The translations under genes and the position numbers were made by a program. DNA of 30,139 nt. It comes from a virus. Below, piece after piece: positions 20,457 to 27,300 of this stretch. The stretch's first letter is position 1. Each line of letters begins with the position of its first letter. The stretch covers positions 1 to 30,139 of IMG/VR virus record IMGVR_UViG_3300048837_001823; one strand, given 5' to 3'. Below the pieces are notes generated by a model that was given only the letters and a program-made list of their open reading frames with translations, ran no database searches and was not told where the DNA came from.

Positions 20457-20869
20457 TGGAACCCCTGGCAGCGATGCCCACGCCGAATCAGACGCTGAAC
20501 ATGGAGCAGCGGTGGAATCGGCGATCGTTGATCATTGAGTTCACCTGCCCCGCCCACCTGATCGACAGCGTGGAATTCTGTTCCAAGCGCAATCAAGCCG
20601 ACGCGCTCCGGCTGGCGCTCATGGGTGTGGTGAATTTGTTCATCCGCGATGCGTCCGGCTGGCGCGGCTTCAACGGCGGTCCAGACGGCCCAGAGCCTCC
20701 TGTGCCGGGCGAAGTCACGCGTGTCGTGTTTTCGCCGGACAGCGTTCGCCGACCGTCTTTCACTTTCCGGGGCGAGAAGATTCCCGACAAGCCCGGCGCC
20801 AAGCCCGTGCCGATCCTGCACGGCGGTCTGATCTATCGCGACGCAGAAGGATGGAGCATCCACACATGA
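20456..20869 (+). CDS. Hypothetical protein (137 aa)
   Basis: Not recognised. ATG 20456 overlaps the previous stop; an in-frame GTG at 20453 is an equal alternative. After a polar start the protein has RRSLIIEFTCPAHLIDSVEF, a helix (NQADALRLALMGVVNLFIRDASG), then a proline/glycine-rich stretch and beta-like ends (VTRVVFSPD, FTFRGEKI, ILHGGLIYRD). Confidence 0.66.
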   Translation: MEPLAAMPTPNQTLNMEQRWNRRSLIIEFTCPAHLIDSVEFCSKRNQADALRLALMGVVNLFIRDASGWRGFNGGPDGPEPPVPGEVTRVVFSPDSVRRPSFTFRGEKIPDKPGAKPVPILHGGLIYRDAEGWSIHT

Positions 20870-21066
20870 TCTACAAGGACAAGCGCCACCACCCGAGCCG
20901 GGTGTTCGTGGTGACCAAGACTCTTCGCGTGAAGAAGGGCAAGGTCGTGACCAATCGCATCTACGGCCTGGAACTTCAAGACGGGCAGGAACAGCCTGTC
21001 GAGACTTCTTACCTGCAGAAGGACTTCGACAAGGCATACCCGATCGTGATGTGGGCACCTGCCTAG
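20866..21066 (+). CDS. Hypothetical basic protein (66 aa), last gene of the rightward unit
   Basis: Not recognised. ATG 20866 overlaps the previous stop as ATGA; another in-frame ATG lies at 20851. The protein is basic and beta-rich (RVFVVTKTLRVKKGKVVTNRIYGLELQD). It is the last rightward gene before the convergent gap; the -35 hexamer of the candidate RNA promoter begins two bases before its stop codon ends. Confidence 0.63.
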   Translation: MIYKDKRHHPSRVFVVTKTLRVKKGKVVTNRIYGLELQDGQEQPVETSYLQKDFDKAYPIVMWAPA

Positions 21067-21093
21067 TCACATCAGCCTGGGGGGTGCTAGACT
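21064..21093 (+). promoter_or_regulatory. Extended -10 promoter P8 of a candidate small RNA
   Basis: TAGTCA at 21064-21069 and TGCTAGACT, -10 TAGACT at 21088-21093, have an 18-base spacer and an extended TG at 21085-21086. The -10 lies in an inverted repeat, GCTAG (21086-21090) and CTAGC (21096-21100), that could bind a regulator. It points towards a structured sequence and a U-tract terminator, with no open reading frame of convincing quality between. Confidence 0.55.
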
Positions 21094-21099
21094 CCCTAG

Positions 21100-21226
21100 C
21101 GCGGCCCCTCTGGCGGTATCCTTCCGTCCCCACTCCCGCGCAGGTCCGGGCTCCTGAGAGAGGGGTGCAGCCCGGACGTCTCCCTGCAAACTCAGAGGCG
21201 GTGCTGAAAAGCCCGCCTCTCTTTTT
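21100..21226 (+). ncRNA. Candidate structured small RNA at the convergent junction
   Basis: A transcript from promoter P8 would run about 125 nt to the terminator. It contains GCGCGG (21099-21104) pairing with CCGCGC (21136-21141), and a perfect 9-bp stem GTCCGGGCT (21144-21152) with AGCCCGGAC (21169-21177). The loop of the second stem has AGAGGGG (21159-21165), complementary over seven bases to CCCCTCT (21105-21111) in the first loop, so a kissing-loop or pseudoknot is possible. An outer GCAGG/CCTGC pair (21140-21144, 21183-21187) competes with stem ends. I recognise no known RNA family. A regulatory RNA, an untranslated leader, or a packaging-related structure are alternatives. Confidence 0.5.
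21194..21226 (+). terminator. Intrinsic terminator with U-tract
   Basis: AGAGGCGG (21194-21201) pairs with CCGCCTCT (21213-21220), with an inner GC...GC pair around TGAAAA, followed by CTTTTTG. This is the only textbook Rho-independent terminator seen in the window. It ends the candidate small RNA and the rightward unit. Confidence 0.85.
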
Positions 21227-21236
21227 GATCAGCGCG

Positions 21237-21359
21237 TAGGCAAGCCTCGCCAGGGGGCCTAGGCGGCGCTGCGCTACCCCAGCCCCACCCCCCCCCGCCA
21301 AGGGGCTCAAAACAGGCTTGCCGGGCAGCCAGAATAACCACTCCACAAATAGGCAAGGC
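21237..21359. repeat. Three AGGCAAGCC-like words in the convergent gap
   Basis: TAGGCAAGCC (21237-21246), CAGGCTTGCC on the plus strand (21313-21322, the inverse orientation) and TAGGCAAGGC (21350-21359) are spaced by 76 and 37 bases. The same word forms the inverted repeat at promoter P6 and overlaps promoter P7. They may be binding sites for one phage or host protein. A C9 run lies between them at 21288-21296. Confidence 0.45.
21271..21291 (+). repeat. 21-base element shared with 12856-12876
   Basis: GCGCTACCCC-A-GCCCCACCCC differs at one base from the copy after the DUF3310 gene. Here it lies between the U-tract terminator and the leftward genes and runs into a C9 tract. It has no clear -35 upstream. 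Confidence 0.55.
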
Positions 21360-21384
21360 GGCAGGGGACCACCCCCCGCCGCCT
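21356..21384 (-). terminator. Hairpin ending the leftward unit
   Basis: AGGCGGC (21356-21362) and GCCGCCT (21378-21384) form a stem that can extend through G4/C4 pairing. It lies 39-67 bases beyond the stop of the last leftward gene and could end transcription in either direction. No T-run is present in the leftward reading. Confidence 0.5.
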
Positions 21385-21422
21385 CTCCTAAGTTCACCCG
21401 AGGGGAAAGATGATACGGGTGC

Positions 21423-21725
21423 TCAGGAGTCCAAGGGCGGCCAGGGAAGTCCCAGGAGCCCATGCACGCGCGGCGTCGCCATGCCGTTCACGTCGAGGCC
21501 GAACTGCTCTTGCAGACGGCGGATCGTATATTCGGTGACTTCGTCGAACTTGCCCGTCACGGCCACGCCGATGCGCTGCTGGAGGCGGCTGACGGCGATG
21601 CGGTTGTCGCCACGGCGCAGCCCTTCCAGCGGAAGCTCCGGCTGCTCCGGCAGAGGCGCCGGGGCAGGCGGGGGTGCGGGCGCGGGGAACTCGTCCTTCG
21701 CCATGTTGAGGATCTTGCGGGTCAT
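21423..21725 (-). CDS. Small peptidoglycan-binding domain protein (100 aa)
   Basis: ATG at 21725 has AAGGAGG immediately upstream and overlaps the previous stop as ATGA. After a short start (MTRKILNMAKDEF) and a Pro/Ala-rich linker, residues 40-95 form a PG_binding_1 type domain: LRRGDNRIAVSRLQQRIGVAVTG, then DEVTEYTIRRLQEQFGLDVNGMATPRVHGLLG. The domain binds cell wall. It has no catalytic domain and no signal peptide. It may help the adjacent M15 endolysin, or be a virion protein. It is the last gene of the leftward lysis cassette. Confidence 0.83.
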   Translation of the reverse strand: MTRKILNMAKDEFPAPAPPPAPAPLPEQPELPLEGLRRGDNRIAVSRLQQRIGVAVTGKFDEVTEYTIRRLQEQFGLDVNGMATPRVHGLLGLPWPPLDS

Positions 21726-22111
21726 GTTGACGGCCTCCTTGCCGGTGGGGTGGGGGGTGCGGGGAGAGGGCCGCCCCCCGCACACAGATTCAGCGTGACT
21801 CGCGTCGCCGTGTTGGGGCCTTCCGCGAGCGAGATGATGCCCTGCTGATTCAGTTGCACGATGAGCTCGCCAAGAGGCGGGCCGTCGCGGCAGGATGTCA
21901 GCGAGAACGACGCGGAAGCACCGTCCGTCGCACGGGCCAGAGGGCTGCCCGTTGAGTTCGAATTGCCGCTTGAGCTCGACAGAAGGCCGATTGCCCGGAG
22001 AGAGTTCGCCGAACAACCCCCCAGGAGGAATAGTGCCAGGAAAAGCAGAGCGCTGATCGCCAACCCGTTGAGAAAGCCCCGCGCTGTGTCCAGCGGATCA
22101 TCTTCATTCAC
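21722..22111 (-). CDS. Small membrane or lipoprotein, spanin/Rz1-like candidate (129 aa)
   Basis: A GTG at 22111 overlaps the endolysin stop as GTGA; another GTG at 22114 is possible. The N-terminal region has a hydrophobic stretch (LNGLAISALLFLALFLLGGCSA, about residues 14-35) ending in LGGC, which could be a lipobox with Cys as the lipidated residue or the end of a membrane helix. A Ser/Thr-rich part and a Pro-rich tail (PLPAPPTPPARRP) follow. The position after the endolysin and the Pro-rich tail fit an o-spanin or u-spanin, but the acidic N-terminus before the hydrophobic part is unusual for a lipoprotein signal. Confidence 0.68.
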   Translation of the reverse strand: MNEDDPLDTARGFLNGLAISALLFLALFLLGGCSANSLRAIGLLSSSSGNSNSTGSPLARATDGASASFSLTSCRDGPPLGELIVQLNQQGIISLAEGPNTATRVTLNLCAGGGPLPAPPTPPARRPST

Positions 22112-22572
22112 CACCGAGCCCTCCCCTTGCGCGTGTCAATGTGGGTGAAGTTCGAATACCGACCGAGGCCTCCCGTGTGCAGCGGATCGAGGAGGCGAAA
22201 GACATCGGCCGGAGACACGCCCCGCACCACGAAATCCGCCGCCGTGCCGAGCAGATGCTGGGAGTTCGGCGCACCGCCGACCGCTGCGTTGTGTGACGGC
22301 GAACGGTAGCCGCTGTTGATGGTCACCGGCACACCGTAGTGATCTCGGATCGCCTGAAGAATGCGAATGAGCTCCGGATCCATACCCCCCGGTGGAAGCG
22401 TGCCCGTGCCGCGACACCGGAACTCCGCCTCGGTGAAATTCCGCGACAGATGGCCGGGGGGCAGCGGCAGCTCGGGAGGAGAGACCGGCTCGTTGCTTTC
22501 CGTCGTCGTGTAGTCGATATCGGGATCATATCCCTGGGTGACAGCCCAGGCCACCAAGTTCTCGAGATTCAT
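22108..22572 (-). CDS. M15-type peptidase endolysin (Peptidase_M15_3)
   Basis: A zinc peptidase of 154 residues that cleaves cell-wall peptide cross-links. Motifs are NFTEAEFRCRGTG at 45-57, INSGYRSPSHNAAVGGA at 85-101, SQHLLGTAAD with H106 and D113 as zinc ligands, and FTHIDTR with H144. The start ATG 22572 has GGAGG at 22582-22586; an upstream in-frame ATG at 22614 is less likely. There is no signal peptide, so it should depend on a holin. It overlaps the preceding membrane protein gene as ATGA. Confidence 0.9.
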   Translation of the reverse strand: MNLENLVAWAVTQGYDPDIDYTTTESNEPVSPPELPLPPGHLSRNFTEAEFRCRGTGTLPPGGMDPELIRILQAIRDHYGVPVTINSGYRSPSHNAAVGGAPNSQHLLGTAADFVVRGVSPADVFRLLDPLHTGGLGRYSNFTHIDTRKGRARW

Positions 22573-22787
22573 CGTCCAGGTCCTCCGACGGTTGGTGGAT
22601 TGTAGGCGGGGCAATTCCGAAGAGCCGCCATGAACTCTATGTGCTTGGCGTCCGCGATGTGGACATAGACATAGAAGAACATGCCGTTGAGCACTACGGT
22701 CAACATGAGCGCCGCTAGCATGTTTGGGTCTAGACGCTTGATGACTTCCACAGCGTCCCCCATCGATGAGCGGGATTCGTCAGGCAT
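22569..22787 (-). CDS. Single-span membrane protein, holin candidate (72 aa)
   Basis: Of 72 residues, the central MLAALMLTVVLNGMFFYVYVHI (about 23-44) is one transmembrane helix. The N-terminus is acidic and the C-terminus polar. The gene starts inside the end of the fiber gene and its stop overlaps the endolysin start as ATGA, a position usual for a holin. Its sequence is not one I recognise, and the Shine-Dalgarno is weak. A different membrane function cannot be excluded. Confidence 0.65.
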   Translation of the reverse strand: MPDESRSSMGDAVEVIKRLDPNMLAALMLTVVLNGMFFYVYVHIADAKHIEFMAALRNCPAYNPPTVGGPGR

Positions 22788-24303
22788 TTTTCAGGGCTTT
22801 TTTCAGCTCGTCGATCTGCTCTTGCTGCTGCTGTATTGCACGAACCAAATACGGTATCAACTCGAGCGTGTGGACAGTCAGCATGTCTTTTGGGGCAACG
22901 CAGACTGTTGGGGGGCTGTCAGGGGCACGGACCGAAGGCGCTGGTTGAACTACGGAAACCACGTCTGGCAGGTGTTCTTGGACTTGTTGCGCGGTGAACC
23001 CGACTTTCTGACCACTCAAGCGCCGGACAGTTCGCCCTTGAATATCCTTGGTCTCTGCAGCTTCTGCGTAGGCGTCCTCGTAATCAAACTCCACCATCTC
23101 CAGCGCCCGGATAGAAGAAAGTGCGTCATGCGTCGCTGGCTTGATATTCTTTTTTATCCGCTTGTCCGAGCCCGGCTGCCACACGACAACGGCGTTGTCC
23201 GAGGTCCGGACAATATTGCCGTCGTTTCTCGTATCATACATCATGTTGCCGACAACCAACCGCATCGAAGCGAACACGCCAGACTGATGAAGCAACTGAA
23301 TATCTATGTCAGCCCAACTCGGGTTGCCTCGAAAAGCCAGGACGCCATAGACGCCGCCCCAATCAGAAGACCCATCGCACTGAAATCCGGCGGAAGTTGC
23401 GTGAACAGACCCTGAAAATCGAGAAACTCCGCCGGCTTCGAACAGCGCGTGATTTCGATCTGCGAGGTTGTTGTAGATACCTGCGTCTCCGGAGGGAGAG
23501 GCAAAAAACGAATACGATGAATTCGCCCCCGTGGCGACGATGACATCGGCGTTGCCAGATGCAGGGCGGGAAGCAATGAAAGCCCCCTCCACACCAATCG
23601 GCGCTGAAACAATACCTGTCGCGCGGCTGATGTTGAAGACTGCCCCCAGGGAGACCCCATCATCGCCGTGTCTGGAAATGGAAAAATCGCTTCCGCTATT
23701 TCCGCCAGTTTCCGCGCCGCGCGAAGCGATTTGAAGCTCCCAGCGCGGGCTTGCCCCGGTCCTCCCCCAGATAGAGCGATTTTGGCCCGCATTGGCGTCC
23801 AACTGAAGAGCCGCGTCGGTGTTGGTTTGAACGATGCGAATGTTCGTATTGTAGGTGAACCCAGAAGTCGCCATCCGCCCAAATTGGACGCCCCCTAGTG
23901 CGAAGCCCAGCTCGCCAGCGGCCATCCGATAGATGCCTGTTCCCGTATCACCGGCGAAAGTGATCGACGGCGCAGCCGCGGTCCCAAACGGAAATCGAAT
24001 GGGGCCGGTCACGGTGCCGCCCGTCAATGGTAGCCCCCCTGCCGTGGTGAACAAGCCGGTGGTGAGATTCAGAGTGCCGATCTCGCGCCACACTGTTCCT
24101 GTATATTGGCGCAGAACATGGACCGGGGGATTCGCCGACTCACCACTCGTGTCCACCCACATCTGCCCCTGCTCCGGGGAGGGGGGCGCCGCTGCTCCGG
24201 CGTGGTTCGTGTAAAGCGCGGGAAACGCCCCATTGAGTTTCGCGCTGAGCGTGATGCCGTCGTCGACGGCGGCATTCAGCGTGGGGCGAGCGAATTGCGT
24301 CAT
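22780..24303 (-). CDS. Tail fiber/appendage protein with S74 intramolecular chaperone
   Basis: The 507-residue protein begins with an N-terminal virion-attachment region. A repetitive, Gly/Ala/Ser-rich beta-like shaft with many phage-fiber motifs (PLTGGTVTGPIRF near 92-104) follows. The C-terminal Peptidase_S74 / endosialidase chaperone domain starts at SDKRIKKNI (379-387), where S379 is the likely autocleavage residue, and includes FDYED and KVGFTAQQVQEHLPDVV. It ends in a coiled coil (AIQQQQEQIDELKKALKN). This class trimerises the fiber and then cleaves itself off. The fiber likely touches the host receptor. The start overlaps the J-protein stop (TGATG), with GAGGAG upstream. Confidence 0.88.
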   Translation of the reverse strand: MTQFARPTLNAAVDDGITLSAKLNGAFPALYTNHAGAAAPPSPEQGQMWVDTSGESANPPVHVLRQYTGTVWREIGTLNLTTGLFTTAGGLPLTGGTVTGPIRFPFGTAAAPSITFAGDTGTGIYRMAAGELGFALGGVQFGRMATSGFTYNTNIRIVQTNTDAALQLDANAGQNRSIWGRTGASPRWELQIASRGAETGGNSGSDFSISRHGDDGVSLGAVFNISRATGIVSAPIGVEGAFIASRPASGNADVIVATGANSSYSFFASPSGDAGIYNNLADRNHALFEAGGVSRFSGSVHATSAGFQCDGSSDWGGVYGVLAFRGNPSWADIDIQLLHQSGVFASMRLVVGNMMYDTRNDGNIVRTSDNAVVVWQPGSDKRIKKNIKPATHDALSSIRALEMVEFDYEDAYAEAAETKDIQGRTVRRLSGQKVGFTAQQVQEHLPDVVSVVQPAPSVRAPDSPPTVCVAPKDMLTVHTLELIPYLVRAIQQQQEQIDELKKALKNA

Positions 24304-27300
24304 CAGATTTCTCCTCGTCCGTAACCGATGGCCTGCCAGTCGATCTTGCGGCTGACGGAGACTTCGGCGTTGTTGAAGACTTCCACGGTCAGAGCGGTAG
24401 TGCTGACCGACTTCACGATACGATCACCTGTTTGTCCATCGTTGAGGGTCACGGCCACGGAGGGCGGAACGAAGAAGGGTCTTGAGAAAAATATGTTCTT
24501 ACCCCCTGTTCCGGTCGCAACATCGTCGCCAAACTCTCGACGCTCCGAGTGATCGACAATCAAGATAGCGTTCTTAACCGAAGGGGTGATCGTCGATCGA
24601 CGACTGGTAAGCCGAACAGCCCAATTGATCAAGCGACCCACGAGGTCGGTTTGGGAAACCGTTGCCAGCGGAACATAGACGCCCGGCCCTCCCGCCAGAG
24701 GGACTGCGTTGCTGAGGGGGGCAAACCAGGGACTGTTGAGTTTTGGCGCCGATTTCTGTATGGATACCCAGATCTGCGCGTTCCAATCACCAAGCGGATC
24801 GTCGCCTGTGGGGAACACGTTAAGGTCAAAAGCCCCCCGGACCCGGAACAACCACGAAGCCGGATAGTCCACCGCCGACGTCGCGTAGAACCATCCCTCT
24901 GCCGGGTAGGCTCCGTCTGAGCCCGGCCGCAGCCGAAGCTCGCCGCCGACGACTTCCGTCTGATCAAACGTGCCTGCCCACGTCGGTCCCGCCTCTAGGC
25001 GCGTGATCTCATCCACATTCGGCAGCGTCTCGACATTGGTCACGGAATACGAAGGAGGACCGAAGTTTCCGCTCGTATCGAACGCGCGAATCGCGTAAGT
25101 GCCGGTTTGAATGTGAACAGTCAACGATGTCGTATCCGGAGACACCGAGTCCACGACAGACACCATGTCTTCCCACGCCGGGTTGATTTTCCCAATCGTG
25201 GTGTCTACGAAGCGAATCTGATATCCCCCCAGGTCCGGGATATTCGGCCTGCCCCAGATCAGCATGGTAGTCTCGGACAATACGTTGGTCGTGAAAACCA
25301 ACGCAGGCGGAGCTACGGTATCCGGCAGGAATGTCGCCTCTACAGCCACGGCATCGCCTCTGCGCCCGCTGGGGGTCACCGGAACGACGCTGTAGCGAAC
25401 AAGCGTGCCACCATGGCGCAGCGTGCGCGTGTCAAGCGTGTCAAGGAACCGGGGCGTTATGGCGCGACCGAGTTCTATCAACACGTTTTCGCTCTGAAAC
25501 GGCGGGGTAATGCCGTCTCCCGGGTTAGGGACGACATACAGGCGGGTCACGATATAGAACGCTACTTGAAAAGCCGGTGGATCCCATTGCAGCAGATTTT
25601 CGTGTGTCGGCACGCCGTCCGCGGTGTATAGGAACGGTGTGGTAGTGAGCGTCAGGTTGCGGACTGGCGGAAGGTCGGTCAGGATGCCCGAACCCTCGTT
25701 CGGCACATACGGGGGGATCGGGCCTTTGTCAGCCTGTAGAACCCCAGGGGCATGTTCGATGAGGTCAATGTTCGCCGCGAAGTCACCCCCCGCTGTGATC
25801 TTGTCCACCAGCCAATCGCTGGTCTCGGTCGCGAGAGTGCCGACAACGATGAGATCACCCGGCGCGGCTTGGTCGGCGATCGACTGCGTTACGAGGACCT
25901 GATCCTCTGCGGGGCGGGCAAGAATCGGAAATGAGTCGACGAGTTCGCCGTCCGTCGTCCGCAGTTGACCGTAAATCGCTTCGGGCGCCGCGATCGCGGG
26001 CAGACCGCTCGTTGGATTGGTCGTATCTCCGACCAGCGGAAGGCGAAAACGGATCGTCACGTCGCAAGCGGCCCCTGCCGCCGGGCTGATCCTCATACCG
26101 AAAGTGAAGCGCTCGGCATTCGGGACAGACGAAAGATCCACTGGTCCGTGCACGACTTCTATTTCGTTTGTGGTGTTGAGCGTCAGTGTTCCCGAAAGAA
26201 AGTTCTGTATCCAAACCCCTGCTGAATCCAACGCGGAAAAAACGAGCGTTACTGTCGGAGCAGTTCCCGCGACCGCTGTTCGGCGCATCTGCACTCGCCC
26301 AAACAGTTTCTTAGAATCCGGCAGATCTTGATTGACAGCAAACATCAAGGAACCCACTCCGGTTCCAGCAGGCGCCGTGAAACGAATGTCTATGTCCCAG
26401 TATTCAAAAACTTTGGCAACACGGGTGACCTCTCTCGTCCAACCAGACCATTGTTGGCTGGCCCATCCGTCAGGAAATACGTTTAAGCCTTCGGTGACTG
26501 CGACACCTAGAACAGCGCCAGCCCCCTCTGCGTTAGGCACAAGACGAGGCTTCACCTCGTCTACCCGTGCTAGAAGACTAGGCTTCGGATTATTGATGAA
26601 GTGACGCGGCGTGTAGACGCGAACGTCCATCGTGGCCGGATAGTCGGTGGTGGGCGCCCAGCCGAATTCCAGGAGAGGCCTCCACCCATTCACTACGCCC
26701 AGGGTGCTGCCAGGAGCTGTGACGAGAGTGTCTTGAACTCTCGTATTGAGGGGGGGAAAAGGAAGGGGAGCGGTAAAGACAGTTCCCAGACCAGTTCCGT
26801 TGGTGGAGTTCGTTGGTTGAGTCGCCAACCGGATTTGATTACCAACAAAGTTTGTCTGTGAAAGAATCTCGTAGTCTGCAGAATTGACGATAATGTCGTC
26901 GCTGTTGATTCCGAAATATAGATTGTTGGCCGTGAGGATTTGAACAGCGTTAGCGGTTCCCCCCGCTGCGGCTTTTGTTATGCGAATGTCGCAATATCCC
27001 GTGCCGTCTGCCGTTTGCCCCCGATCGATAGCAGTCACAGTGACTCCGGCTGCTCCCGCGGTGCTAGTCCCCCAGCCAGGAGGCAGAGCCGTGCCAGAGC
27101 CCGCATTTGCAGGAACAAGCGGAAATGGTTCGCTGTAGAGCTCTGTGGTCAGGTAGGCGTCCATCGTCAGAACATTCGCGTCGATCTCTCGAACGCGCGC
27201 TGCGAAATTCTGGAGCAGATGGTCGTGCGCCACTCGGACGAGATCTCCGCGCTGACACACCAGATTCTCGACATCAGTGGAGAAGCTCAAACGCTCGCGG

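Noticed and set aside
21067-21422. A cos or pac packaging site in the convergent gap
   Set aside because: Inverted and direct repeats are present, but no terminase genes are near and nothing in the sequence specifically marks a cleavage site.
20276-21463. A 395-residue leftward reading frame across the convergent gap
   Set aside because: It is antisense to three coupled genes and the candidate RNA, is rich in Arg, Ser, Gly and Pro without domains, and is explained by high GC codon structure.
21757-21783. GTGCGGGG/CCCCGCAC hairpin as a terminator
   Set aside because: It lies inside the Pro-rich end of the spanin candidate and has no U-tract; downstream coupling to the wall-binding gene argues against termination.
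22681-23415. A 244-residue rightward frame opposite the S74 fiber
   Set aside because: It reads against the conserved S74 domain and has no Shine-Dalgarno or domain.
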